Shown: piece after piece, positions 47,501-59,693 of the stretch | Layout: the number at the start of each line of letters is the position of its first letter | Numbering within the stretch: the stretch's first letter is position 1 | Origin: Ulota crispa | Taxonomy: Eukaryota; Streptophyta; Bryopsida; Orthotrichales; Orthotrichaceae | Direction of reading: 5' to 3' | Assembly (NCBI GenBank): GCA_963920765.1 | Contig: OY987245.1 | Coordinates: 11,114,727 to 11,178,726 of the forward strand | Length of the DNA stretch: 64,000 nt | The notes under the pieces: model-generated | The model's database searches: none | What the model was told of the DNA's origin: nothing | Seen by the model: the letters and a program-made list of their open reading frames with translations, nothing else | Made by a program: the position numbers and the translations under genes

Positions 47501-49240
47501 ATGTCCCAACTCTCAAGCCCCCAGCAAAATCAGGTGCCAAAACGAAGGGCCGAGAATCGCGCGGGACGAAATTCAAAAAGAAACGGACAGAAAGTGACAT
47601 CTCTCGATTTCTGGCGCCTCCACCCTCCACTCGCCACTCGCCACTCGCCAGTAGTACTTGAGCGCGGGCGGCTGCAGTACAGCTGAAGCAACAACGGATG
47701 TGCCATGTCAGCAGTCACGACTGCCTTGACGGCCTAGACGGGCGGCTGGAGGCGCATTGCCGGTGGAGCTGTCCTCGCAGAAAGCGCGCTCGGCCCCGAC
47801 GTGGCCCGGCCATGGCGACAAGCATGCAGCCCCTTGCACCGAACTCCGCGTCTCCGCGACGCCAGACTCGGACACACCCTCGCCCCTCGCTCTTTTCATC
47901 ACTCGTTGTTGTTGCCTGCCTCGTCCATCGTCCCTGGCTTGCGCGGAATTCGTCGTAACCCCCGGGCTTGCCTCGACAATCGTTATCCCTTCCATCCGCA
48001 ACACTCGTTGCTCACGGCTTCGTCGCATGAGCTTAATCCAATGGAGTGCGACGCCATCGCTTGATTTGACCGCTCGCTTTGCTCCGGTAATTCGCTCGCC
48101 TCTTCGTGCTCTTGAGCGATCTTCCTACTCTAACAATTGCAGCGACTTCTGTGCTCGCGTGCTTGTTTGCTTACTTCCGGGCCTCTCACAGCAAACTTTT
48201 TAGTCTTCACATTTTCCCTGTGTGTTGTTAAACATTTCTATCTATTTCTTCTCTGATTTTTCCCTGTTAAGACACAGGGAATTCATGTGCAAATCGCTTG
48301 AAAAGTTTTTGCAATTCTTGACCTGCTTCTCCTCTGGACTCTCGGCAATCCTTGTTGAGTCCTCCGTTTAGAGCGGACACTGCATTGCGTTCGCCGCTGG
48401 CATTATTGCTTTAGAAGCCCTGGTGTTTTCGCAATGGCGGAAATGATTAGCATTGAGTGAGTTGTAGTATGGTATCGAAAGACTTCGTGCGGAATTCTAA
48501 TATCTGACGGTATCTCCAGCACGGAACAGGGTCGCGAATTTTGTGTGGAGTATGAGCTTAGCACAGAGTTTGTCGAGGTGTTTATTATACTGCAGGGAGT
48601 TTTGAGTAACATCGCGGGATTAGTTGTACAAGATAAATTGATGTGGAGTAAGACGGCGGTTAATCTTTAACTTTCTTTCGATCTTGGCGCGAGGTTATGG
48701 TCCGTGGGGGAGAAATGAGGTTTGTGTCTGTTAGCTGAAATGCTATCAGCTGCTGTGAAGGACCTTACCTTTTCGGAAGCTTTGGTTATGCTTGACTTAC
48801 TGTCCGTGCTAAGCTTTGGAGAATAATTGGATTGGAATTATAGACTGCATCACTCGCTACTTGAGCTCATTGAGCAATAATTGCTCATGCATCGAGAGCG
48901 TGAGAGAGAGGCATTTCAGAAGACTCCCTGGGGATATTTGGCTGCCTGCGTGATAACCTGCCACTGTACCTAGAAAAGTCGGATATTCCTCCAGAATATT
49001 CTAATTCTTTCCACACTTTTGAAAAGTGTCTGGGCGTGTTTTAAGAACGGGGACAGGAACGAGGTACTGACGACCGCAAGTGTGAGAGTGCTGCTTTCCG
49101 TAATTCTTCCAGTTCGTACTGATGCAAGAGGGTGCATTCTAGTGTGAGGCGATCGGAAGCTATTCTGGTTTTTTGAGGTACCTGGTTAAGTGTACACACG
49201 TGATACTTTAGTGTAGTCTGTTTTGTTAGAAAATGTAAAC
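47500..49240 (+). promoter_or_regulatory. GC/CpG-rich promoter and long 5' leader region of the kinase gene
   Basis: About 47500-48200 is the most GC- and CpG-rich part of the window, with CACTCGCCACTCGCC-type repeats near 47640 and several overlapping frames that have no domains. It ends at the kinase ATG at 49241. The position upstream of the intact gene suggests promoter and a long untranslated leader, possibly with an intron. The transcription start is not visible. Confidence 0.45.
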
Positions 49241-52200
49241 ATGCCTAGTATTGGAAACGAAATTGGATCTTTTATCGAGAATGGAGATGAACAGCCGAGG
49301 ATGGTAGGGAGCACTGGGAGCAACCGGTGCCAATCGTCTTCACAATATTTTCAAGCTGCTGTAAAAGGCCATGAACTAGATGAAGACAGTGACTGTGAAA
49401 GTTCTTATAGTTCTGAAGGATCCTCGGAAGAGTTTTCTGAAAAGATGGAAGACCCTATATGGTCCCGTGAAGGTGATAAAAGGGGATTATCGTCTCTATC
49501 AGTGAAAGCTATGGAAGGTGTAGTAAGGCAAGTGTTGGAGAATGTACGAGCTGCTGGATATGACGAAGCAGTTTGCAAGGAGTTTCGCCAACATTTTTCT
49601 CGTCTTCCATCTCGGTATTTTGGATTTTCGTTCTTATCCCCTCTCTTGCAACATTAAGATCGTCTTCCTCATGATTTTGTGTGTGAAATTAGGACTGTGG
49701 AAGGGTAAACTGGGATTGAGAACTACTAACTCGCCGCTTGATGCTGGCAGTCCTGAGCTTACCTACTCCTGAATGTCTTCTAGCAGTTCGTATGTGCGGT
49801 TCCGGTCCTCATTCCTATCAAAGACCTCTATGTTTTCTTTGAACTCCGATTCGGGCAATTAGGAACTGGCGTCAATATTCTTGGAACCTGCACATGTACA
49901 GTGGCTGACGGGATTTCATGTAATTTCGTTTTTCATGTTGAATCATTTTGTATTGCTCAACAGGAAGGTAGATATCTCCTTCTTGAATGAGCTAGATGAG
50001 CGATTGGGTGATCAGAAGCAGGCTTGAACCGGTCGTCGTTTTATTCTAGCTTGAACAACTCTTCGCCTAAAAATTGGTAGTGCCATTTAATATAATCTCT
50101 GAACCTAAGTAAAGAAATCAGGGTTTCGACAGTATCTGAAACTGCCAATCGTCCAGTTTAACATAGTCTACCGTGAAGTTAGCTTTAAGCGAAGGGCAAT
50201 TAATCGTTCATTGGACCTGATAGAGTAATGAGTTTTACGGAACGCATCCACCTTTCGGACGCCATGTTCTGGTGCATTGATTTTCAAGGGAGCTGAACGA
50301 TATTGACTCGAAGTCTGGTTTTTTTAAGCAATCAAGAGCTTATTTTCTAGGTGTTAGGATTTTAACGTATTAAAATAGATTTAAAAAGGAATTAACAGCT
50401 GAAATCCAGGAGTGAGAACATATATTTCCTCCTGAAATCTATTTTCTGGGGCTGAAACAACTGAAGCATAAAGCAGGAGTACATGATTGTGACGCTGACC
50501 CAAGTCTGACACAAAATATGCTTACACCGAGGCTTGGGAAAAAATCGAATAAATTTCCAGATGGTTCAAGGTTAATAACCTCCAGGTGTTCATATTTGAT
50601 GTAGTATCCTTAAAAACATTCAAGCCTGAAACTTGATAGGCTTTTAATGGTTTTGGACTTGTGGTTTATATCCCTTGAACTTTCATACCATCGCATAATG
50701 ATGCTTAACCCCTAAATGCCTGAGGCACCGGATTCTGGTGTAAAAATCACCAGAATCTGGTGCCGCAGGCATTTAGGGGTTAATGAGATATGCACTAAAA
50801 ATAATAGTAGCATGGGGTCAATATTCAAAAGGCTGTCCTTACACGCAGTTACAAAGAATTGTAACCACATGTTGGGAGGAAGAGTGATATGTAAGCTAAA
50901 AAGTTCCAAAGTCAAGCAAGAATCTATTGGATGCAATAGTAACATATTAAGGCTAATCAATTCTAACAATTAAATTTTTATACCAAGTAGAATTGTGAAG
51001 TGTGGTTAAGGGAATAGATGCGTTCAATTTTTTTAAAATATGGATAATTTTGTTTGTACCAATAGTATTTAAAGGATTACATCAAATATCATTTGAAATG
51101 ATACTTACCAAAGCTATACATTTAATTCCATATCTGGATATAGTCGTTTGTAATTTGCTGCTTGTTGATTTCTAGAGGGACTCCGAGATCGCGTTGTTCG
51201 AAAGTCTCGTTGTGAAGTCTTCCGAAAGTGCTCAAATTTTTATTCGTACTGAAATGCAAGTATGCAACTGCAGATGCTGGTCAGGAATCTGTGATGGTTC
51301 AGTAAGCTTTAGTTTACAATGTGAGCCTCCATAGAAACAAATGAAGGTACTGGACATTAGCGTTTTCTGTCCTAGGATGATTCATCCAGTAGACAAGGTT
51401 GAACATGTACATGATTTAAGTCATTGTTATCATCGTAATTTTTTTTTTACATGAGGACGAAATTGTTCGAACGCTGCGTGGGCCTTGCGAGATGCACTCC
51501 TTTTAGTATTGTGAGTAAAACATCGGTAGTTTTGTCTTAGCGACCTACTCTGGCATTCTGCAGATATGCTTTGAACATCGATCCGCAGAGACATGAAGAT
51601 GTACTTCTACACATGGAGTTGTTGCACGAGGCAAGAGAAGAGGAACACGGTGGTAACTACAGTTTTTATGACGATGCCTTAGTTCTTCCCTCAGTGCATG
51701 TTAGAAAGGTTCAGCTAACGGGATCTGGATCTTCTCCTGACAGTGCTGTACCTACAAGAAAAGGAGTTCAGATTTCAAAGCCCACCTTTGGTTCTGCTTC
51801 AAATCTTGCAGATTTTAGTATTGGAAGCAGTCCAAAAGCACATCCTTCGGAGCCCCTCTTTGGTAGGCCTAAGTTAATGCTTCTACAAGGAACACCTCCC
51901 CTTACTTCCTCTCTTGAAAACACGCCACCCGGGGCCTATGGCTTTCAACACGCAGTATCTCGCCGGTCATGGAGTAATTTTGTAAACCCGTTACACATGG
52001 ATGATGAAGAGATTGAGCATACAAGCGACCACGATGATACTTCTCCGTCCTTTGGCTACGAAATCACTATAGCAACCACCGATAGGCCGGGGCTACTGAA
52101 ATACTTAACGTCAGCTCTCTGTGATTCACATCTTCAATTGAATATTAAGGTACGAGTAACTCTTTTCTTCTTTTGTTGGCGCATTGCAAGCAAGGTGCGT

Positions 52201-55200
52201 TTGATAGAATTGAGTACTTCGCCGTTACATTTTGCCGATCAGGCATTTATAATTTCGTATTGTGATACGTTTTAATTTTGAAATTGTTTCCTGGCCTGAT
52301 GCCTGCACCCTGTGTTGGATTAAAACGCCTTCTCAATTTTCCTCTTTGTATATTTGCTATATTTAACCGTGTAATGTTTTGCTCCTGTTCAAGTATATTT
52401 TATACGCTCCGACATTTTTTACGATCGAGTGAATCAAATGCAGGAAGCGCATCTTTTCAGCACAACAAATGGAATGGCACTGGAGGTGTTTGTAGTAGAA
52501 GGTTGGCCTGGTGATGAGGTATATGCGCTAGCTCCTATCATTTTCTTGCTGTAATTCCCTTGAAGAATTCGATCTCCCTTGAGAGCTTGTATATCTTTGC
52601 CACTTCCGACATAATCGCAATCTGTGGTCAAACCTGGATCTCATGAGATATTGAGATCTGACGAGGGCTTTTTCCGGTGGCAATTTGTTGCCTTTAGCCT
52701 TTGTGTTTCGATCCGGAAGATATAATTAGGTGCTTCTTGGACATTTACCAACTTCGTGCATCTGAATTTGAGTGTTTTTTTATTATATTTTGTACATTAG
52801 GACGGCCGTGCCGTATTACCTCTCCCATCAAAGCCATCTGTGTCCATGGCTTTAGCGGTTTCTTCTAATTTCTCGAAAATTACTTTGATTTTCAATTAGT
52901 GGCTAGTTGGCTACTCTAGCAGAGTCTAAATGATGATTTTCAGCACTACAGAAAAATTTCCTTTGTACTTACACACCAGGTCAGTTAAAGTCGACGTGTG
53001 GACGATTCCTCTTATTGTAACATTTGACCAAATACTGCAGAGAGAGCTGACACTAAGTTGCAGGCATATGTTTCATTAGACGAAAGTCTTCCGACCTCTG
53101 TTTGCTTTTAGGAATTCAAGGAAACGTTACAAACTGTTCCCGAACCTTGTAACATGAGGTCGTTTACCAGGCCATGAGGAAGGTGCCTTTAATTATGACA
53201 CCAGAAAGAAACCAAGTCTTTTTCCAGTTTTTTCTGAAATTAGAGAGAAACATATGATTTACATACATATCAGTGCAAGTCTCAGCATTTCGTATTGTCG
53301 ATATGTGCAGGCTGAAGAGCTCAGGGAGGAAATACTGGTTGCTCTGGATGAAAACCTGCCAGGGAGAAGAGGACGTAGAAGTCGGGATGATCTACGAGCA
53401 GCTGCTGAAGCTGTACAGTATGAGGATTGGGCTATCGATTACAATCTGGTGTGTTGGATGTTGCTATATTTTTCAGCTTGTTATTTCTAGTAGTTGAGGA
53501 AGATGTGGACTTGGACTTGGATGCTGTCTTATACATGTGCATCTTTAACCGCTATCCTTAAGCTCGTGTCAAGCACTATTTGTAGCCTTTTGTAATATGA
53601 CCTGGTGCTTGTTCGTTTGTATGGTTTTGCTTTCAGCTCTACATTGGCGAGAACCTTGGAACAGGTTCCACTGGCCGATTGTTCAAGGGGAAATATTTAT
53701 CTCAGGATGTAGCAATTAAAATCATTGAGATAGCTGAATGTAACGGTAGTGGGTCGGATGGAGATGCGTATCAGCCTTCTCCAGCTGCTGAAAGGTTGCA
53801 AATTTACAAGCAGGAAATATCAATCATGAGGTGAGAAATCACATGATGCATATCGTTTCTCGCCTAAGTAGTGATGGGCATCGTCAACGTTTCTAGTCTT
53901 TAAATATAGCCTTTGGTTCTCATGAGCTAATCTTGAAGTAAGACTAAGGGTCCATTTCACTAATGATCACATTTAGTCGTAGTAGAGTAGTATGCTTTGT
54001 TTTAGGCGTGGACTAACCACGGCCGTGCCTCTTATGGGTCATTTCCAGGCAATTATTAGTTGCAGCTTGAATGGATTGCAGCTGTGTTGTATCGGGGAAA
54101 TGTAAAGTAGTCGTAATTTAGCCCTTTTGATTCGTATGTGTACAGGTTGATCAGACACAAGAATGTGGTGCAGTTTATAGGAGCTTGTACAAAGTGGCCT
54201 CAGCTCTGCATTGTTACTGAGCTGATGGCTGGTGGCAGGTGTTTATTTTTCGAAATCTCACTGATGTTTCCTAATCTGTTGGTTTAACTATCTTACGGGC
54301 TGATAGTGGGTCAGGATAAGGAATTCAGTCTTTTCAATGTTTCAAATTTTGTTTTCATTTGAGCAAGAAACTAGCTTAGTGGTCACAAGATAATAACATC
54401 AGATCGTAAGCGAGGTTCGTCGTACATCCAGGACAGAATGAGTTACGTTGGTCCATTATTCTGAAATTATTCACCACTTGTAACGGAAATTGTTTTTGTT
54501 CAAGTTTCTTCTGAATAAAATTTTCTGACTTATTTTGCATCTCAAACTGACATTATCGTGATGATTGGGTGGCCAGTGTCCGAGACGTATTAGAATCAAG
54601 AAGGTCAGGCTTAGACTTTGTAACAGCTATCAAAATCCTACGTGATGCTGCAAGGGGGATGGACTTCTTACACAAGTGGGTTACTGTTTCTTCACTGCTA
54701 CTGTATACAAATTGGCCAATTTACTGAATCTCCTTTTGCCTTCAAAATGAAAGACATTATTCTTTTCATGATTTAAGAAAGAAGCAATTCATGAGTGTAA
54801 AATGTCTCAGCCTTATGGAACTTATTGTGACAGGAGAGGAATCATTCACCGGGACCTCAAAGCTGCAAATCTCCTCATTGATGAGTATGATGTAAGCTTC
54901 TGCTCTGCAATTTAGTCATTCGCAATATTTTGGTGTTCAAAATTTATTATCAGGATGCTTGGTCTGCAATAAGTAACAGCGTTGTTCCAGATCATATGAA
55001 TGTAGTGATGTTGTCTATCTGACAGTTCCGTTGTTTAGGCTCGGTTGTTTGAAGGGAACTTTGACTATAGTAGAGGGCCCAGAGATCAAGAAAGATTAAA
55101 CAAATGTGACTCATAATCTAATATAATTAAATACTGTCTCTTTCCGAGAGTCTGAGAACCAATTTCATGTTTCAGGTTGTCAAGGTATGCGACTTTGGAG

Positions 55201-56671
55201 TTGCTCGGTTGAAGCCTACATCTCTGAACGCTTCTGGTAGGAGTGAAAAGTTTTCTGCTGAGATGACTGCAGAAACTGGGACATATCGCTGGATGGCTCC
55301 CGAGGTACGAACGTAACTATTCTATAATTCATTTAATTTCTACTTCAATCTGAAATTTTAAGACTTCTTGATCGATAGTGGTTTGGTGTGCATAGGAATA
55401 AAGGTTTTACTGTCACTCGTTGGACCTACGCTTTCGCGTCAAATGGAATTTGAACGAGGTCCAAATTATGTCTTTAATGTTTGGTAACTAAGAAAATCAG
55501 CTACTACTGTATCAGGTGCTGGAGCATAATCCTTACAATCACAAAGCGGATGTTTACTCTTTTGGCATCACTATGTGGTATGTCCCTGGATTTTGACATG
55601 AAATATGTTTTGCGATTAGAGGGGGTCGTGGAATTTGTTCTGCAATATGTGTATTGTGTGCAATGTAACTCACAATAGCCTTGCTACGCCCTGTACCACT
55701 TCTTCATTCAAACCTTTCAATCCCTTCGATATCGCATGCATCGTCATCAAAATGCGTAGGTCATTGAAATTCACATTGGTTCGTCCTGTAGTTTATCCTG
55801 TTACTTAAAATAATTCAATATGTTGTTGGGATGCAGGGAGGTTTTTACTGGAGAGGTACCCTATGGAGGTTTTACTCCATTGCAAGCTGCGATTGGAGTT
55901 GTACAACGGTAGGTATCGCAACCTTATCGATTAAATAGCCTGGGACTAATCGAGTTAGTTAATCAGCAGCTTGAGTCAAAAGTTCTTAGGAATCGTTGTG
56001 TTTGGATGCGTAATGTTGGAAAGTGGAAACATCATCAAACGTTTGTCAGAGAAAAATCAATCTGTGCTGCATGTTAGTTGATGGTTAGTCCTTTTATCAC
56101 TAAGGAAATCAATGATCCTGCCTGGTGAGAGGAAATTGCATCGACTGGACAATCTTGGACGTGTTTGTTCTGATGGATAATTCAAAACTGGATTGCGCAC
56201 ATCAAGTACTAATTAATTACGTTTTCCTTTTTCAGCGGTCTTCGACCAGATGTACCTTCTCACTTCCCAGAGACTGTGGCGACTTTGATGCAACAATGCT
56301 GGCATGGCGACCCAAGGAAAAGACCGGAATTTAGCAAAGTACGTGAATGATTCTCAAATCACATTTGGTGAACGGTTACTGAGTATTTTCTATGTCTTCA
56401 CAGCTTCCGCGATTAGTTAGCAGATATATCCGATTTAAACTTCGCGAAATGCCAACCAATGTGAGAACGAATCTAGACTGTGACTTTGCATATATCTGAA
56501 GAAATCTATGCAGCTGTACTCAAGTATATTCAGTAAAAATGTAATTCAGTCATCAAAAGAGGCACTGGTGCTGACAGTATGCATTTTTTCGATTTTGGAC
56601 AGGTGCTTGGCATTCTGGAGGATCTTGTCACAATGACGCCACCCACAAGAGGATTTTTTGAAGGATTGTGA
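49241..56671 (+). CDS. ACT-domain Raf-like Ser/Thr/Tyr protein kinase, 13 coding exons
   Basis: Exons: 49241-49614, 51564-52149, 52444-52518, 53311-53448, 53637-53830, 54146-54238, 54577-54675, 54834-54891, 55176-55304, 55516-55577, 55837-55908, 56236-56338, 56603-56671. All introns are GT-AG, and phases join without a break to give 683 residues. An acidic, Ser-rich N terminus (about 45-75) is followed by the family motif [12 protein letters not shown]. An ACT-type regulatory domain starts at 289 ([18 protein letters not shown]) and runs to about 365. The kinase domain starts near 392: glycine loop [11 protein letters not shown], Lys419 (VAIK), Glu451, [10 protein letters not shown] with Asp527, DFG at 545-547, GTYRWMAPE. 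This is the plant STY8/STY17/STY46-like group C Raf-like MAPKKK; in Arabidopsis such kinases are cytosolic and phosphorylate chloroplast transit peptides. The role here is inferred. The start was chosen as the first ATG giving an acidic leader. Confidence 0.92.
50705..50783. mobile_element. TTAA-flanked hairpin G, 79 bp, in kinase intron 1
   Basis: TTAA at both ends encloses an almost perfect palindrome: arms of about 32 bases differ at two positions (CCCCTAAATGCCTGAGGCAC against CCCCTAAATGCCTGCGGCAC), with a 7-base loop. It lies in the first intron of the kinase gene. The ends match the CCCCTAAA termini of elements A and F, so it looks like a minimal derivative of that family. Confidence 0.65.
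56404..56460 (+). other. possible in-frame cassette exon in the kinase gene
   Basis: Between the last two exons a 57-bp segment is preceded by TCTTCACAG and followed by GTGAGAAC, has no stop and keeps phase. Including it adds 19 residues ([19 protein letters not shown]) between EFSK and VLGILEDL, in kinase subdomain XI. Family alignments have no insert there, so skipping is the expected form; whether it is used is unknown. Confidence 0.3.
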
Positions 56672-57659
56672 CAGTAAAACTATGATCCGAAACTAATCGG
56701 TTCCCTCGAACTGACACATTGCCAGTGGATTGTACTGTAGGAGCTTCTTCGCTTGTGATGAAATCCATTGCGACTTGTTAATCGCCCTAGTAAACTTCAG
56801 CACACACTTTTTACATAAGTGTCACAACTTCACATCTTATTAGATGTGCTACTAAAGAAACTGTATTTTTAAATCCCGATCCCGGTAGCTTCTTTGATTC
56901 TGTAGTACTTACAGGCTTTTGGAACTTACAGGCAGCAATGATGTGGAAGCACGTCATTATCGTTCGTTTATTAGAGCAAGTGATTATCACATATGAAAGA
57001 CGTCAAGAAAGCTTGAGGAGTCCTGTTTTTTTGCACTTGGGAATGGCATCCTATGCGGCACATGAAGGGTAACATGACGTGAGCAATCAAGTGTTGTACT
57101 TGGCCATGTTGCCTTGAAGTACATGAAATGGAGAATTGGATTAATTTTTTCATTGTTCCATGTACATTGGAGCCATGGTTGCCTTATTATGGTAATGCCG
57201 TTAGTCTTGTTTCTATAACTCTTCAGGGTTCTAAACATAAAATTTCCTTCATTCTTTTTGGTTATCTTTTTGTAGTTGATAACTTCACGATTCAAAATTA
57301 TGTCTCAGGTATGATGTTGGGAAGGTGATGGATTCGGAGGTGGAGGAACAGTTATCATCATGATGGGCAATTGAACCGACTGGATCATTAGAATCACTTG
57401 TTTTTCATCCTAAATCTACACATGTTTGCCAAGCTTTGAAAGCCAAACCAAATTCGACTTCCTAGAAAGCTCAAGAAAAGAAGAAGAAGAAGAAGCTGAG
57501 GCGTTGAGGAGAGGCTCAAAATCGATGGAGGCTACTGGAGTTTTACCTTCAACATCAGTATGAGGAAAAAAAGGTACCAAACTTTGCAGCTCATATTCCA
57601 AAAAATTAGGTTGCACTTGAAAATAGCCTTTGTTAAGTGATATTTTGCATTAGTTTTAA
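56672..57659 (+). other. 3' flank of the kinase gene
   Basis: It probably contains the 3' untranslated region. Nothing else is supportable. A GAA-rich patch at about 57476-57500 reads as poly-Ser/Glu. Confidence 0.4.
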
Positions 57660-57966
57660 GGGAAAGTTTCATTGGATATCCCTGAAGTTTACCATATTTT
57701 CATAGATACTCCTGCTTTTTCAGAAATTTCACAAATACCCTTGGATCAAAATTTTCAGGTATTTGTTTTGTTGTGCATGCCCCACTTCCCTTCTTTCTTT
57801 GTTCGCATGCATAACAAGAAAGAAGTAGTGTGCGCACAAAGGGAGAAGGAAGTGGCATGCACAACAAAACAAAAGCTTGAAAATTCTGGTCCAAGGGTAT
57901 TTGAGAAATTTCTGAAGGTATCTATGAAAATATGGCAATCTTCAAGGGTATCCATGAAATTTTCCC
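57660..57966. mobile_element. Mutator-like MITE, family GGGAAAATTTCATGG, perfect 9-bp duplication
   Basis: A 307-bp foldback with arms of over 100 bp, starting GGGAAAGTTTCATTGGATAT and ending CATGAAATTTTCCC. TAGTTTTAA occurs exactly on both sides (57651-57659 and 57967-57975). It is nearly identical to 63366-63671. The frames across it (FSEISQIPLDQNFQ and mirror images) are arm artefacts. Confidence 0.85.
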
Positions 57967-57975
57967 TAGTTTTAA

Positions 57976-58548
57976 TGCAATTTTTCCAAATTTAGGTAAA
58001 GGTGCATTTAAAATGAATGCAAACATGTCTTTGACACTGGTCTTCTTCTTGTGTTTGTTATCGAATGCAAATACGATGTAATTCTTCTTTATAAAGGAAT
58101 AGCCCTCTACCAATATTTCCTTCTTAGCGTAAGCTTCAACATCTCCTAATATGGCATCTTTTGAGACATCGTGCATCCATGTCCTTTCAAATTGGTTTAT
58201 GCAAAGAAGTTATTGCCCATTCTTAAGAAGATGTCCTGCAAGGGGCCTCATGGGCTGAAGGATCCTGACCTGTAGAAGGCTCCATTTGTATGAGAGCTTA
58301 TATGAACCTCCCTCGACATGTTGGCAGGATTTGCATATCATGTACTTCGTAGGATGGATATTGTGCACAATAAAAAGTTTTTTGATGGCACTTGAAAAGG
58401 GCACAACAACCGAGGAAAAAAAATCACGTTTAAATATTGGTTCCTTGCTTTGAGGGCACTGCAGTTGCAACAATGCATTCCATGCATTCCATTTCTGTGA
58501 ATTGCAATGCTCCAAAATTTGAACAAGTTGCATGGAGTGGAAGTGCAA
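57976..58548 (-). other. unrecognised minus-strand open frames
   Basis: Frames 58548-58210 (with CPQSKEPIFKRDF and HPTKYMICKSCQHVEGGS) and 58176-57922 (with KEILVEGYSFIKKNYIVFAF) have protein-like composition and lie in series. The second runs into the MITE at 57966. No known domain is recognised. They may be a fragment of a transposon or host gene cut by the MITE. Confidence 0.25.
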
Positions 58549-59220
58549 ATTTGAAAGAAGCCTACCAAAAACAACAAAAAAAGCCTACAAAGTAAGACAG
58601 TAAAATAAGACATAACTACTAGGAATGAAAAAAAGGGTAGGAGGATAAATTTTTACTTGACTGTTATGCAGTAGAGTCCTAATTTGGCATGAGTTTTGCC
58701 TTTGAATTTTAGTGTCATGTTAACCACGTAGTATTGTGAGGTTGAGGAATTTAATCTTAACCAACATTTTAGGTCTTATGCAAGAATCATAGAAAGAAAA
58801 CAAAGCAAACACATTAGGTAAACATTCATCAATCATACCAAAGAAACAACTACCACTCTAGTAGCAAAATATGACCTAAGCAATTGGTTCATAATAGTTG
58901 GAAATGCTCACATTAATTATAATCAAATCGTTTAATAATCATGGTTGACTAGCTATATATACACAATTTTCTCAGCACATCAAGAATCAATTGAAGATTT
59001 GGGCAAGGTTCAAACGATCCTTTGAACTTTTTTTTGCACTTTGCAAGTAAACATGGAAAAGTGGATGTTGCATGCACAAGTATGGTGAATGACCCCATTG
59101 AGTTGAATTGAAGGATCCCTGCCTAAGCGCTCACAACAAAGAGGTATTCTTACTTAAGAAAATATGTGAATACAAGGCCCTTGAGGTTGGGTATGTTGTT
59201 AAAGTATTTTAGAAACGATG
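58549..59220. other. gene-free stretch
   Basis: No supportable gene. Its right end may already include the 5' part of the mitochondrial insert, whose left limit is not sharp. Confidence 0.35.
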
Positions 59221-59228
59221 TCTTGGTC

Positions 59229-59588
59229 GAATTTGACTATATGTTGGGAACTTTGCAAAGACAATCAGCAAGGATTGAATCATGATGGTTTGACCTTAGA
59301 GACTATATGTCAAACATCTTTGGCCAAACCTACTTTTGTCATCCAAGCAAAGCTCCCATCCTAGCTTGATGCCTATTTGGCCGGCTTGATTTTAAATGAT
59401 GGGTGCATGATCCTAGTGTTTGCATTAGGCCTCGTGGTCAATGCGGGCTAAAAAAAAGGATATTGTGTGCGTCAAAGCGGGTATGATTAAGAAAAGATGA
59501 AGATATAGTCCAAATTGCACCACAACGGCATGAAAAGAATCGATTTTTATTGTGCTCCATTGACCAAAAGTGTGTGAATAGATTGACA
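59229..59588 (+). ncRNA. group I intron core (cox1), decayed copy
   Basis: Conserved-element-like blocks occur in order: GACAATCAGCAAGG (Q-like, 59260-59273), TTAGAGACTATATG (R-like, 59296-59309) and AGATATAGTCC (S-like, 59501-59511). GACTATA at 59301-59307 and TATAGTC at 59504-59510 are perfectly complementary, as required for the P7 helix. The intron end precedes the cox1 exon. The last base is A where group I introns require G. The position, before codon 209 by plant numbering, corresponds to site 624. It is part of the nuclear insert, so not expected to splice. Confidence 0.7.
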
Positions 59589-59693
59589 ATTACCATGTTA
59601 TTAACTGATAGGAACTTTAATACAACCTTTTTTGATCCTGCATGAGGAGGAGATCCAATATTATACCAGCATCTCTTTTGGTTTTTTGGTCAT
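59589..59693 (+). pseudogene. cox1: cox1 exon fragment, 35 codons
   Basis: The 105 bases translate as ITMLLTDRNFNTTFFDPA, stop, GGDPILYQHLFWFFGH. This matches plant cytochrome c oxidase subunit I residues 209-243 except for TGA in place of the first Gly of GGGDP. The segment holds the FFGH block; the His precedes the PEVY motif of helix VI. The exon is bounded on both sides by introns rather than by more cox1, which proves a DNA rather than a spliced-RNA origin. Confidence 0.93.

Noticed and set aside
47395..48203. Several overlapping frames of 85-148 codons
   Set aside because: They overlap on both strands in a GC-rich, stop-poor promoter/leader region and show no domains.
57672..57995. Frames shared between 57.7 and 63.4 kb that look like a gene family
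   Set aside because: They lie wholly within two copies of the same foldback MITE; similarity is due to the element.
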